Below, piece by piece: positions 38,201-53,200 of a stretch of 64,000 bases of DNA; positions within the stretch are counted from its first letter, which is position 1, and every line of letters starts with the position of its first letter. The DNA is from Escarpia spicata. Taxonomy: Eukaryota > Annelida > Polychaeta > Sabellida > Siboglinidae. A model generated the notes under the pieces. The model was not told the origin of the DNA. It saw only the letters and a list, made by a program, of their open reading frames with translations, and did no database searches. Position numbers and translations under genes: made by a program. The stretch lies in the NCBI GenBank assembly GCA_963995525.1, contig OZ023207.1, positions 1,292,001 through 1,356,000 on the forward strand. Reading direction: 5' to 3'.

Positions 38201-39120
38201 TGTTTCATCGTCACAACAACACACTTCAGCTTCTAGTTCTAGTTGTTTCATCGTCACAACAACACATTTCAGCTTCTAGTTCTAGTTGTTTCATCGTCAC
38301 AACAATATATCTCAGCTTTAAGTTCTAGTTGTTTCATCGTCTCAACAACATACTTCAGCTTCTAGTTCTAGTTGTTTCATCGTCACAACATATTTCGGCT
38401 TCTAGTTCTAATTGTTTAATCGTCGCAACAACACACTTCAGCTTCTAGTTCTAGTTGTTTCATCGTCGCAACAACATACTTCAGCTTCTAGTTCTAGTTG
38501 TTTCATCGTCGCAACAACACACTTCAGCTTCTATGTCTAGTTCTAGTTGTTTCATCGCCGCAACAACACACTTCAGCTTCTAGTTCTAGTTGTTTCATCG
38601 TTGGAACAACACACCTCAGCTTCTAGTTGTAGTTGTTTCATCGTCGCAATAACAAACTTCAGCTTCTAGTTCTAGTTGATTCATCGTCGCAACAACACAC
38701 TTCAGCGTCTTGTTCTAGTTGTTTCATCGTCTCAACAACACACTTCAGCTTCTAGTTCTAGTTGTTTCATCGTCACAACAATATATCTCAGCTTCTAGTT
38801 CTAGTTGTTTCATCGTCTCAACAATATACTTCAGCTTCTAGGTCTAGTTGTTTCATCGTCACAACAACATATTTCAGCTTCTACTTCTAATTGTTTAATC
38901 GTCGTAACAACACACTTCAGCTTCTAGTTCTAGTTGTTTCATCGTCGCAACAACACACTTCAGCTTCTAGTTCTAGTTGTTTCATCGTGGCAACAACACA
39001 CTTCAGCTTCTAGGTCTAGTTCTAGTTGTTTCATCGTCGCAACAACACACTGCAGCTTCTAGGTATAGTTGTTTCATCGTCGGAACAACACACCTCAGCT
39101 TCTAGTTCTAGTTGTTTCAT

Positions 39121-42100
39121 CGTCGCAATAACAAACTTCAGCTTCTAGTTCTAGTTGATTCATCGTCACAACAATATATCTCAGCTTCTAGTTCTAGTTG
39201 TTTCATCGTCACAACAACACACTTCAGCTTCTAGTTCTAGTTGTTTCATCGTCACAACAACACATTTCAGCTTCTAGTTCTAGTTGTTTCATTGTCACAA
39301 CAATATATCTCAGCTTTTAGTTCTAGTTGTTTCATCGTCTCAACAACATACTTCAGCTTCTAGTTCTAGTTGTTTCATCGTCACAACATATTTCGGCTTC
39401 TAGTTCTAATTGTTTAATCGTCGCAACAACACACTTCAGCTTCTAGTTCTAGTTGTTTCATCGTCGCAACAACATACTTCAGCTTCTAGTTCTAGTTGTT
39501 TCATCGTCGCAACAACACACTTCAGCTTCTATGTCTAGTTCTAGTTGTTTCATCGCCGCAACAACACACTTCAGCTTCTAGTTCTAATTGTTTCATCGTT
39601 GGAACAACACACCTCAGCTTCTAGTTGTAGTTGTTTCATCGTCGCAATAACAAACTTCAGCTTCTAGTTCTAGTTGATTCATCGTCGCAACAACACACTT
39701 CAGCTTCTATTTCTAGTAGTTTCATCGTCAGAACAACACACCTCAGCTTCTAGTTATAATTGTTTCATCGTCACAACAACACACTTCAGCTTCTAGTTCT
39801 AGTTGTTTCATCGTCACAACAACACATTTCAGCTTCTAGTTCTAGTTGTTTCATCGTCGCAACAACACACTTCAGCTCCTATTTCTAGTTGTTTCATCGT
39901 CGCAACAACACACTTCAGCTTCTAGTTCTAGTTGTTTCGTCGTCACAACAACACACTTCAGCTTCTAGTTCTAGTTGTTTCATCGTTGCAACAACACACT
40001 TCAGCTTCTAGTTCTAGTTGTTTCATCGTCACAACAACATACTTCAGCATCTAGTTCTAGTTGTTTCATCGTCACAACAACACACTTCAGCATCTAGTTC
40101 TAGTTGTTTCATCGTCACAACAACATACTTCAGCATCTAGTTCTAGTTGTTTCATCGTCACAACAACATACTTCAGCATCTAGTTCTAGTTGTTTCATCG
40201 TCACAACAACACACTTCAGCATCTAGTTCTAGTTGTTTCATCGTCACAACAACATACTTCAGCATCTAGTTCTAGTTGTTTCATCGTCACAACAATATAT
40301 CTCAGCTTCTAGTTCTAGTTGTTTCACCGTCGCAACAACACACTTCAGCATCTAGGTCTAGTTTTTTCATTGTCACAACAACATACTTCAGCGTCTTGTT
40401 CTAGTTGTTTCATCGTCTCAACAACACACTTCAGCTTCTAGTTCTAGTTGTTTCATCGTCACAACAATATATATCAGCTTCTAGTTCTAGTTGTTTCATC
40501 GTCTCAACAACATAATTCAGCTTCTAGGTCTAGTTGTTTCATCGTCACAACAACATATTTCAGCTTCTAGTTCTAGTTGTTTCATCGTCGCAACAACACA
40601 CTTCAGCTTCTAGTTCTAGTTGTTTCATCGTCACAACAACACACTTCTGCATCTAGTTCTAGTTGTTTCATCGTCACAACAACATACTTCAGCTTCTAGG
40701 TCTAGTTGTTTCATCGTCACAACAACATATTTCAGCTTCTAGTTCTAATTGTTTAATCGTCGTAACAACACACTTCAGCTTCTAGTTCTAGTTGTTTCAT
40801 CGTCGCAACAACACACTTCAGCTTCTAGTTCTAGTTGTTTCATCGTCGCAACAACACACTTCAGCTTCTAGGTCTAGTTCTAGTTGTTTCATCGTCGCAA
40901 CAACACACTGCAGCTTCTAGGTATAGTTGTTTCATCGTCGGAACAACACACCTCAGCTTCTAGTTCTAGTTGTTTCATCGTCGCAATAACAAACTTCAGC
41001 TTCTAGTTCTAGTTGATTCATCGTCACAACAATATATCTCAGCTTCTAGTTCTAGTTGTTTCATCGTCACAACAACACACTTCAGCTTCTAGTTCTAGTT
41101 GTTTCATCGTCACAACAACACATTTCAGCTTCTAGTTCTAGTTGTTTCATCGTCACAACAATATATCTCAGCTTTTAGTTCTAGTTGTTTCATCGTCTCA
41201 ACAACATACTTCAGCTTCTAGTTCTAGTTGTTTCATCGTCACAACATATTTCGGCTTCTAGTTCTAATTGTTTAATCGTCGCAACAACACACTTCAGCTT
41301 CTAGTTCTAGTTGTTTCATCGTCGCAACAACATACTTCAGCTTCTAGTTCTAGTTGTTTCATCGTCGCAATAACAAACTTCAGCTTCTAGTTCTAGTTGA
41401 TTCATCGTCACAACAATATATCTCAGCTTCTAGTTCTAGTTGTTTCATCGTCACAACAACACACTTCAGCTTCTAGTTCTAGTTGTTTCATCGTCACAAC
41501 AACACATTTCAGCTTCTAGTTCTAGTTGTTTCATTGTCACAACAATATATCTCAGCTTTTAGTTCTAGTTGTTTCATCGTCTCAACAACATACTTCAGCT
41601 TCTAGTTCTAGTTGTTTCATCGTCACAACATATTTCGGCTTCTAGTTCTAATTGTTTAATCGTCGCAACAACACACTTCAGCTTCTAGTTCTAGTTGTTT
41701 CATCGTCGCAACAACATACTTCAGCTTCTAGTTCTAGTTGTTTCATCGTCGCAACAACACACTTCAGCTTCTATGTCTAGTTCTAGTTGTTTCATCGCCG
41801 CAACAACACACTTCAGCTTCTAGTTCTAATTGTTTCATCGTTGGAACAACACACCTCAGCTTCTAGTTGTAGTTGTTTCATCGTCGCAATAACAAACTTC
41901 AGCTTCTAGTTCTAGTTGATTCATCGTCGCAACAACACACTTCAGCTTCTATTTCTAGTAGTTTCATCGTCAGAACAACACACCTCAGCTTCTAGTTATA
42001 ATTGTTTCATCGTCACAACAACACACTTCAGCTTCTAGTTCTAGTTGTTTCATCGTCACAACAACACATTTCAGCTTCTAGTTCTAGTTGTTTCATCGTC

Positions 42101-43603
42101 GCAACAACACACTTCAGCTCCTATTTCTAGTTGTTTCATCGTCGCAACAACACACTTCAGCTTCTAGTTCTAGTTGTTTCGTCGTCACAACAACACACTT
42201 CAGCTTCTAGTTCTAGTTGTTTCATCGTTGCAACAACACACTTCAGCTTCTAGTTCTAGTTGTTTCATCGTCACAACAACATACTTCAGCATCTAGTTCT
42301 AGTTGTTTCATCGTCACAACAACACACTTCAGCATCTAGTTCTAGTTGTTTCATCGTCACAACAACATACTTCAGCATCTAGTTCTAGTTGTTTCATCGT
42401 CACAACAACATACTTCAGCATCTAGTTCTAGTTGTTTCATCGTCACAACAACACACTTCAGCATCTAGTTCTAGTTGTTTCATCGTCACAACAACATACT
42501 TCAGCATCTAGTTCTAGTTGTTTCATCGTCACAACAATATATCTCAGCTTCTAGTTCTAGTTGTTTCACCGTCGCAACAACACACTTCAGCATCTAGGTC
42601 TAGTTTTTTCATTGTCACAACAACATACTTCAGCGTCTTGTTCTAGTTGTTTCATCGTCTCAACAACACACTTCAGCTTCTAGTTCTAGTTGTTTCATCG
42701 TCACAACAATATATCTCAGCTTCTAGTTCTAGTTGTTTCATCGTCTCAACAACATAATTCAGCTTCTAGGTCTAGTTGTTTCATCGTCACAACAACATAT
42801 TTCAGCTTCTAGTTCTAGTTGTTTCATCGTCGCAACAACACACTTCAGCTTCTAGTTCTAGTTGTTTCATCGTCACAACAACACACTTCTGCATCTAGTT
42901 CTAGTTGTTTCATCGTCACAACAACATACTTCAGCTTCTAGGTCTAGTTGTTTCATCGTCACAACAACATATTTCAGCTTCTAGTTCTAATTGTTTAATC
43001 GTCGTAACAACACACTTCAGCTTCTAGTTCTAGTTGTTTCATCGTCGCAACAACACACTTCAGCTTCTAGTTCTAGTTGTTTCATCGTCGCAACAACACA
43101 CTTCAGCTTCTAGGTCTAGTTCTAGTTGTTTCATCGTCGCAACAACACACTGCAGCTTCTAGGTATAGTTGTTTCATCGTCGGAACAACACACCTCAGCT
43201 TCTAGTTCTAGTTGTTTCATCGTCGCAATAACAAACTTCAGCTTCTAGTTCTAGTTGATTCATCGTCACAACAATATATCTCAGCTTCTAGTTCTAGTTG
43301 TTTCATCGTCACAACAACACACTTCAGCTTCTAGTTCTAGTTGTTTCATCGTCACAACAACACATTTCAGCTTCTAGTTCTAGTTGTTTCATCGTCACAA
43401 CAATATATCTCAGCTTTTAGTTCTAGTTGTTTCATCGTCTCAACAACATACTTCAGCTTCTAGTTCTAGTTGTTTCATCGTCACAACATATTTCGGCTTC
43501 TAGTTCTAATTGTTTAATCGTCGCAACAACACACTTCAGCTTCTAGTTCTAGTTGTTTCATCGTCGCAACAACATACTTCAGCTTCTAGTTCTAGTTGTT
43601 TCA
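39121..43603 (+). repeat. Tandem duplication of a 2,242-bp block
   Basis: The copies at 39121-41362 and 41363-43603 share CGTTGC (39984/42226) and CACCGTCGC (40325/42567) at offset 2242. The junction joins a CAACATACTTC-type context to a CAATAACAAAC unit, an order not otherwise usual, as expected at an unequal-crossover breakpoint. Confidence 0.85.
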
Positions 43604-43736
43604 TCGTCACAACATATTTCGGCTTCTAGTTCTAATTGTTTAATCGTCGCAACAACACACTTCAGCTTCTAGTTCTAGTTGTTTCATCGTCGCAACAACA
43701 TACTTCAGCTTCTAGTTCTAGTTGTTTCATCGTCGC
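43485..43736 (+). repeat. Local 126-bp (three-monomer) duplication
   Basis: The 40-bp unit AACATATTTCGGC and the two units after it occur twice in succession, at 43485 and 43611. The spacing of 126 bp equals 43 + 43 + 40. Elsewhere this trio is single per cycle. Confidence 0.85.
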
Positions 43737-43879
43737 AACAACACACTTCAGCTTATATGTCTAGTTCTAGTTGTTTCATCGCCGCAACAACACACTTCAG
43801 CTTCTAGTTCTAATTATTTCATCGTTGGAACAACACACCTCAGCTTCTAGTTGTAGTTGTTTCATCGTCGCAACAACAC

Positions 43880-46800
43880 ACTTCAGCTTCTATTTCTAGT
43901 AGTTTCATCGTCAGAACAACACACCTCAGCTTCTAGTTATAATTGTTTCATCGTCACAACAACACACTTCAGCTTCTAGTTCTAGTTGTTTCATCGTCAC
44001 AACAACACATTTCAGCTTCTAGTTCTAGTTGTTTCATCGTCGCAACAACACACTTCAGCTCCTATTTCTAGTTGTTTCATCGTCGCAACAATACACTTCA
44101 GCTTCTAGTTCTAGTTGTTTCGTCGTCACAACAACACACTTCAGCTTCTAGTTCTAGTTGTTTCATCGTCGCAACAACACACTTCAGCTTCTAGTTCTAG
44201 TTGTTTCATCGTCACAACAACATACTTCAGCATCTAGTTCTAGTTGTTTCATCGTCACAACAACACACTTCAGCATCTAGTTCTAGTTGTTTCATCGTCA
44301 CAACAACATACTTCAGCATCTAGTTCTAGTTGTTTCATCGTCACAACAACATACTTCAGCATCTAGTTCTAGTTGTTTCATCGTCACAACAACACACTTC
44401 AGCATCTAGTTCTAGTTGTTTCATCGTCACAACAACATACTTCAGCATCTAGTTCTAGTTGTTTCATCGTCACAACAATATATCTCAGCTTCTAGTTCTA
44501 GTTGTTTCATCGTCTCAACAACATACTTCAGCTTCTAGGTCTAGTTGTTTAATCGTCGTAACAACACACTTCAGCTTCTAGTTCTAGTTGTTTCATCGTC
44601 GCAACAACACACTTCAGCTTCTAGTTCTAGTTGTTTCATCGTCGCAACAACACACTTCAGCTTCTAGGTCTAGTTCTAGTTGTTTCATCGTCGCAACAAC
44701 ACACTGCAGCTTCTAGGTATAGTTGTTTCATCGTCGGAACAACACACTTCAGCTTCTAGTTCTAGTTGATTCATCGTCACAACAATATATCTCAGCTTCT
44801 AGTTCTAGTTGTTTCAACGTCACAACAACACACTTCAGCTTCTAGTTCTAATTGTTTCATCGTTACAACAACACACTTCAGATTCTAGTTATAGTTGTTT
44901 CATCGTCACAACACTATATCTCAGCTTTTAGTTCTAGTTGTTTCATCGTCTCAACAACATACTTCAGCTTCTAGTTCTAGTTGTTTCATCGTCACAACAT
45001 ATTTCGGCTTCTAGTTCTAATTGTTTAATCGTCGCAACAACACACTTCAGCTTCTAGTTCTAGTTGTTTCATCGTCGCAACAACATACTTCAGCTTCTAG
45101 TTCTAGTTGTTTCATCGTCGCAACAACACATTTCAGCTTCTATGTCTAGTTCTAGTTGTTTCATCGCCGCAACAACACACTTCAGCTTCTAGTTCTAGTT
45201 GTTTCATCGTTGGAACAACACACCTCAGCTTCTAGTTGTAGTTGTTTCATCGTCGCAATAACAAACTTCAGCTTCTAGTTCTAGTTGATTCATCGTCGCA
45301 ACAACACACTTCAGCTTCTATTTCTAGTAGTTTCATCGTCAGAACAACACACCTCAGCTTCTAGTTATAATTGTTTCATCGTCACAACAACACACTTCAG
45401 CTTCTAGTTCTAGTTGTTTCATCGTCACAACAACACATTTCAGCTTCTAGTTCTAGTTGTTTCATCGTCGCAACAACACACTTCAGCTCCTAGTTCTAGT
45501 TGTTTCATCGTCGCAACAACACACTTCAGCTTCTAGTTCTAGTTGTTTCGTCGTCACAACAACACACTTCAGCTTCTAGTTCTAGTTGTTTCATCGTCAC
45601 AACAACATACTTCAGCATCTAGTTCTAGTTGTTTCATCGTCACAACAACACACTTCAGCATCTAGTTCTAGTTGTTTCATCGTCACAACAACATACTTCA
45701 GCATCTAGTTCTAGTTGTTTCATCGTCACAACAACATACTTCAGCATCTAGTTCTAGTTGTTTCATCGTCACAACAACACACTTCAGCTTCTAGGTCTAG
45801 TTCTAGTTGTTTCATCGTCGCAACAACACACTTCAGCTTCTAGGTCTAGTTCTAGTTGTTTCATCGTCGCAACAACACACTGCAGCTTCTAGGTATAGTT
45901 GTTTCATCGTCGGAACAACACACCTCAGCTTCTAGTTCTAGTTGTTTCATCGTCGCAATAACAAACTTCAGCTTCTAGTTCTAGTTGATTCATCGTCACA
46001 ACAATATATCTCAGCTTCTAGTTCTAGTTGTTTCATCGTCACAACAACACACTTCAGCTTCTAGTTCTAGTTGTTTCATCGTCACAACAACACATTTCAG
46101 CTTCTAGTTCTAGTTGTTTCATCGTCACAACAATATATATCAGCTTTAAGTTCTAGTTGTTTCATCGTCTCAACAACATACTTCAGCTTCTAGTTCTAGT
46201 TGTTTCATCGTCACAACATATTTCGGCTTCTAGTTCTAATTGTTTAATCGTCGCAACAACACACTTCAGCTTCTAGTTCTAGTTGTTTCATCGTCGCAAC
46301 AACATACTTCAGCTTCTAGTTCTAGTTGTTTCATCGTCGCAACAACACACTTCAGCTTCTATGTCTAGTTCTAGTTGTTTCATCGCCGCAACAACACACT
46401 TCAGCTTCTAGTTCTAGTTGTTTCATCGTTGGAACAACACACCTCAGCTTCTAGTTGTAGTTGTTTCATCGTCGCAATAACAAACTTCAGCTTCTAGTTC
46501 TAGTTGATTCATCGTCGCAACAACACACTTCAGCTTCTATTTCTAGTAGTTTCATCGTCAGAACAACACACCTCAGCTTCTAGTTATAATTGTTTCATCG
46601 TCACAACAACACACTTCAGCTTCTAGTTCTAGTTGTTTCATCGTCACAACAACACATTTCAGCTTCTAGTTCTAGTTGTTTCATCGTCGCAACAACACAC
46701 TTCAGCTCCTATTTCTAGTTGTTTCATCGTCGCAACAATACACTTCAGCTTCTAGTTCTAGTTGTTTCGTCGTCACAACAACACACTTCAGCTTCTAGTT

Positions 46801-49174
46801 CTAGTTGTTTCATCGTCGCAACAACACACTTCAGCTTCTAGTTCTAGTTGTTTCATCGTCACAACAACATACTTCAGCATCTAGTTCTAGTTGTTTCATC
46901 GTCACAACAACACACTTCAGCATCTAGTTCTAGTTGTTTCATCGTCACAACAACATACTTCAGCATCTAGTTCTAGTTGTTTCATCGTCACAACAACATA
47001 CTTCAGCATCTAGTTCTAGTTGTTTCATCGTCACAACAACACACTTCAGCATCTAGTTCTAGTTGTTTCATCGTCACAACAACATACTTCAGCATCTAGT
47101 TCTAGTTGTTTCATCGTCACAACAATATATCTCAGCTTCTAGTTCTAGTTGTTTCATCGTCTCAACAACATACTTCAGCTTCTAGGTCTAGTTGTTTAAT
47201 CGTCGTAACAACACACTTCAGCTTCTAGTTCTAGTTGTTTCATCGTCGCAACAACACACTTCAGCTTCTAGTTCTAGTTGTTTCATCGTCGCAACAACAC
47301 ACTTCAGCTTCTAGGTCTAGTTCTAGTTGTTTCATCGTCGCAACAACACACTGCAGCTTCTAGGTATAGTTGTTTCATCGTCGGAACAACACACTTCAGC
47401 TTCTAGTTCTAGTTGATTCATCGTCACAACAATATATCTCAGCTTCTAGTTCTAGTTGTTTCAACGTCACAACAACACACTTCAGCTTCTAGTTCTAATT
47501 GTTTCATCGTTACAACAACACACTTCAGATTCTAGTTATAGTTGTTTCATCGTCACAACACTATATCTCAGCTTTTAGTTCTAGTTGTTTCATCGTCTCA
47601 ACAACATACTTCAGCTTCTAGTTCTAGTTGTTTCATCGTCACAACATATTTCGGCTTCTAGTTCTAATTGTTTAATCGTCGCAACAACACACTTCAGCTT
47701 CTAGTTCTAGTTGTTTCATCGTCGCAACAACATACTTCAGCTTCTAGTTCTAGTTGTTTCATCGTCGCAACAACACATTTCAGCTTCTATGTCTAGTTCT
47801 AGTTGTTTCATCGCCGCAACAACACACTTCAGCTTCTAGTTCTAGTTGTTTCATCGTTGGAACAACACACCTCAGCTTCTAGTTGTAGTTGTTTCATCGT
47901 CGCAATAACAAACTTCAGCTTCTAGTTCTAGTTGATTCATCGTCGCAACAACACACTTCAGCTTCTATTTCTAGTAGTTTCATCGTCAGAACAACACACC
48001 TCAGCTTCTAGTTATAATTGTTTCATCGTCACAACAACACACTTCAGCTTCTAGTTCTAGTTGTTTCATCGTCACAACAACACATTTCAGCTTCTAGTTC
48101 TAGTTGTTTCATCGTCGCAACAACACACTTCAGCTCCTAGTTCTAGTTGTTTCATCGTCGCAACAACACACTTCAGCTTCTAGTTCTAGTTGTTTCGTCG
48201 TCACAACAACACACTTCAGCTTCTAGTTCTAGTTGTTTCATCGTCACAACAACATACTTCAGCATCTAGTTCTAGTTGTTTCATCGTCACAACAACACAC
48301 TTCAGCATCTAGTTCTAGTTGTTTCATCGTCACAACAACATACTTCAGCATCTAGTTCTAGTTGTTTCATCGTCACAACAACATACTTCAGCATCTAGTT
48401 CTAGTTGTTTCATCGTCACAACAACACACTTCAGCTTCTAGGTCTAGTTCTAGTTGTTTCATCGTCGCAACAACACACTTCAGCTTCTAGGTCTAGTTCT
48501 ATTTGTTTCATCGTCGCAACAACACACTGCAGCTTCTAGGTATAGTTGTTTCATCGTCGGAACAACACACCTCAGCTTCTAGTTCTAGTTGTTTCATCGT
48601 CGCAATAACAAACTTCAGCTTCTAGTTCTAGTTGATTCATCGTCACAACAATATATCTCAGCTTCTAGTTCTAGTTGTTTCATCGTCACAACAACACACT
48701 TCAGCTTCTAGTTCTAGTTGTTTCATCGTCACAACAACACATTTCAGCTTCTAGTTCTAGTTGTTTCATCGTCACAACAATATATATCAGCTTTAAGTTC
48801 TAGTTGTTTCATCGTCTCAACAACATACTTCAGCTTCTAGTTCTAGTTGTTTCATCGTCACAACATATTTCGGCTTCTAGTTCTAATTGTTTAATCGTCG
48901 CAACAACACACTTCAGCTTCTAGTTCTAGTTGTTTCATCGTCGCAACAACATACTTCAGCTTCTAGTTCTAGTTGTTTCATCGTCGCAACAACACACTTC
49001 AGCTTCTATGTCTAGTTCTAGTTGTTTCATCGCCGCAACAACACACTTCAGCTTCTAGTTCTAGTTGTTTCATCGTTGGAACAACACACCTCAGCTTCTA
49101 GTTGTAGTTGTTTCATCGTCGCAATAACAAACTTCAGCTTCTAGTTCTAGTTGATTCATCGTCGCAACAACACA
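43880..49174 (+). repeat. Tandem duplication of a 2,647-bp block
   Basis: Shared private variants at offset 2647 include CAATACAC (44092/46739), CAGATTCTAG (44879/47526), GCTCCTATTTC (44058/46705) and TATTTCTAG (43891/46538/49185). A single change to CTATTTG near 48510 distinguishes the second copy. Confidence 0.88.
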
Positions 49175-49410
49175 CTTCAGCTTCTATTTCTAGTAGTTTC
49201 ATCGTCAGAACAACACACCTCAGCTTCTAGTTATAATTGTTTCATCGTCACAACAACACACTTCAGCTTCTAGTTCTAGTTGATTCATCGTCGTAACAAC
49301 ACACTTCAGCTTCTATTTCTAGTAGTTTCATCGTCAGAACAACACACCTCAGCTTCTAGTTATAATTGTTTCATCGTCACAACAACACACTTCAGCTTCT
49401 AGTTCTAGTT
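49153..49410 (+). repeat. Local 129-bp (three-monomer) duplication
   Basis: The trio beginning GATTCATCGTCG recurs at 49153 and 49282. The second copy has CGTCGTAAC in place of CGTCGCAAC. It lies at the end of the second 2,647-bp block and shifts the downstream register by 129 bp. Confidence 0.88.
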
Positions 49411-50239
49411 GTTTCATCGTCACAACAACACATTTCAGCTTCTAGTTCTAGTTGTTTCATCGTCGCAACAACACACTTCAGCTCCTATTTCTAGTTGTTT
49501 CATCGTCGCAACAACACACTTCAGCTTCTAGTTCTAGTTGTTTCGTCGTCACAACAACACACTTCAGCTTCTAGTTCTAGTTGTTTCATCGACGCAACAA
49601 CACACTTCAGCTTCTAGTTCTAGTTGTTTCATCGTCACAACAACATACTTCAGCATCTAGTTCTAGTTGTTTCATCGTCACAACAACACACTTCAGCATC
49701 TAGTTCTAGTTGTTTCATCGTCACAACAACATACTTCAGCATCTAGTTCTAGTTGTTTCATCGTCACAACAACATACTTCAGCATCTAGTTCTAGTTGTT
49801 TCATCGTCACAACAACACACTTCAGCATCTAGTTCTAGTTGTTTCATCGTCACAACAAGATACTTCAGCATCTAGTTCTAGTTGTTTCATCGTCACAACA
49901 ATATATCTCAGCTTCTAGTTCTAGTTGTTTCACCGTCGCAACAACACACTTCAGCATCTAGGTCTAGTTTTTTCATTGTCACAACAACATACTTCAGCGT
50001 CTTGTTCTAGTTGTTTCATCGTCTCAACAACACACTTCAGCTTCTAGTTCTAGTTGTTTCATCGTCACAACAATATATCTCAGCTTCTAGTTCTGGTTGT
50101 TTCATCGTCTCAACAACATAATTCAGCTTCTAGGTCTAGTTGTTTCATCGTCACAACAACATATTTCAGCTTCTAGTTCTAATTGTTTAATCGTCGTAAC
50201 AACACACTTCAGCTTCTAGTTCTAGTTGTTTCATCGTCG

Positions 50240-53200
50240 CAACAACATACTTCAGCATCTAGTTCTAATTGTTTCATCGTCACAACAACATACTTCAGCA
50301 TCTAGTTCTAGTTGTTTCATCGTCACAACAACACACTTCTGCATCTAGTTCTAGTTGTTTCATCGTCACAACAACATACTTCAGCATCTAGTTCTAGTTG
50401 TTTCATCGTCACAACAATATATCTCAGCTTCTAGTTCTAGTTGTTTCACCGTCGCAACAACACACTTCAGCTTCTAGTTCTAGTTGTTTCATCGTCGCAA
50501 CAACACACTTCAGCTTCTAGTTCTAGTTGTTTCATCGTCGCAACAACATACTTCAGCATCTAGTTCTAGTTGTTTCATCGTCACAAAAACATACTTCAGC
50601 ATCTAGTTCTAGTTGTTTCATCGTCACAACAACACACTTCTGCATCTAGTTCTAGTTGTTTCATCGTCACAACAACATACTTCAGCTTCTAGGTCTAGTT
50701 GTTTCATCGTCACAACAACATATTTCAGGTTCTAGTTCTAATTGTTTAATCGTCGTAACAACACACTTCAGCTTCTAGTTCTAGTTGTTTCATCGTCGCC
50801 ACAACACACTTCAGCTTCTAGTTCTAGTTGTTTCATCGTCGCAACAACACACTTCAGCTTCTAGGTCTAGTTCTAGTTGTTTCATCGTCGCAACAACACA
50901 CTGCAGCTTCTAGGTATAGTTGTTTCATCGTCGGAACAACACACCTCAGCTTCTAGTTCTAGTTGTTTCATCGTCGCAATAACAAACTTCAGCTTCTAGT
51001 TCTAGTTGATTCATCGTCACAACAATATATCTCAGCTTCTAGTTCTAGTTGTTTCATCGTCACAACAACACACTTCAGCTTCTAGTTCTAGTTGTTTCAT
51101 CGTCACACTAACACATTTCAGCTTCTAGTTCTAGTTGTTTCATCGTCACAACAATATATCTCAGCTTTTAGTTCTAGTTGTTTCATCGTCTCAACAACAT
51201 ACTTCAGCTTCTAGTTCTAGTTGTTTCATCGTCACAACATATTTCGGCTTCTAGTTCTAATTGTTTAATCGTTGGAACAACACACCTCAGCTTCTAGTTG
51301 TAGTTGTTTCATCGTCGCAATAACAAACTTCAGCTTCTAGTTCTAGTTGATTCATCGTCGCAACAACACACTTCAGCTTCTATTTCTAGTAGTTTCATCG
51401 TCAGAACAACACACCTCAGCTTCTAGTTATAATTGTTTCATCGTCACAACAACACACTTCAGCTTCTAGTTCTAGTTGTTTCATCGTCACAACAACACAT
51501 TTCAGCTTCTAGTTCTAGTTGTTTCATCGTCGCAACAACACACTTCAGCTCCTATTTCTAGTTGTTTCATCGTCGCAACAATACACTTCAGCTTCTAGTT
51601 CTAGTTGTTTCGTCGTCACAACAACATACTTCAGCTTCTAGTTCTAGTTGTTTCATCGTCGCAACAACACACTTCAGCTTCTAGTTCTAGTTGTTTCATC
51701 GTCACAACAACATACTTCAGCATCTCGTTCTAGTTGTTTCATCGTCACAACAACACACTTCAGCATCTAGTTCTAGTTGTTTCATCGTCACAACAACATA
51801 CTTCAGCATCTAGTTCTAGTTGTTTCATCGTCACAACAACATACTTCAGCATCTAGTTCTAGTTGTTTCATCGTCACAACAACACACTTCAGCATCTAGT
51901 TCTAGTTGTTTCATCGTCACAACAACATACTTCAGCATCTAGTTCTAGTTGTTTCATCGTCACAACAATATATCTCAGCTTCTAGTTCTAGTTGTTTCAT
52001 CGTCTCAACAACATACTTCAGCTTCTAGGTCTAGTTGTTTAATCGTCGTAACAACACACTTCAGCTTCTAGTTCTAGTTGTTTCATCGTCGCAACAACAC
52101 ACTTCAGCTTCTAGGTCTAGTTCTAGTTGTTTCATCGTCGCAACAACACACTGCAGCTTCTAGGTATAGTTGTTTCATCGTCGGAACAACACACCTCAGC
52201 TTCTAGTTCTAGTTGATTCATCGTCACAACAATATATCTCAGCTTCTAGTTCTAGTTGTTTCAACGTCACAACAACACACTTCAGCTTCTAGTTCTAATT
52301 GTTTCATCGTTACAACAACACACTTCAGCTTCTAGTTATAGTTGTTTCATCGTCACAACACTATATCTCAGCTTTTAGTTCTAGTTGTTTCATCGTCTCA
52401 ACAACATACTTCAGCTTCTAGTTCTAGTTGTTTCATCGTCACAACATATTTCGGCTTCTAGTTCTAATTGTTTAATCGTCGCAACAACACACTTCAGCTT
52501 CTAGTTCTAGTTGTTTCATCGTCGCAACAACATACTTCAGCTTCTAGTTCTAGTTGTTTCATCGTCGCAACAACACATTTCAGCTTCTATGTCTAGTTCT
52601 AGTTGTTTCATCGCCGCAACAACACACTTCAGCTTCTAGTTCTAGTTGTTTCATCGTTGGAACAACACACCTCAGCTTCTAGTTGTAGTTGTTTCATCGT
52701 CGCAATAACAAACTTCAGCTTCTAGTTCTAGTTGATTCATCGTCGCAACAACTCACTTCAGCTTCTATTTCTAGTAGTTTCATCGTCAGAACAACACCCT
52801 TCAGCTTCTAGTTCTAATTGTTTCATCGTCACAACAACACACTTCAGCTTCTAGTTCTAGTTGTTTCATCGTCACAACAACACATTTCAGCTTCTAGTTC
52901 TAGTTGTTTCATCGTCGCAACAACACACTTCAGCTCCTAGTTCTAGTTGTTTCATCGTCGCAACAACACACTTCAGCTTCTAGTTCTAGTTGTTTCGTCG
53001 TCACGACAACACACTTCAGCTTCTAGTTCTAGTTGTTTCATCGTCACAACAACATACTTCAGCATCTAGTTCTAGTTGTTTCATCGTCACAACAACATAC
53101 TTCAGCATCTAGTTCTAGTTGTTTCATCGTCACAACAACACACTTCTGCATCTAGTTCTAGTTGTTTCATCGTCACAACAACATACTTCAGCATCTAGTT

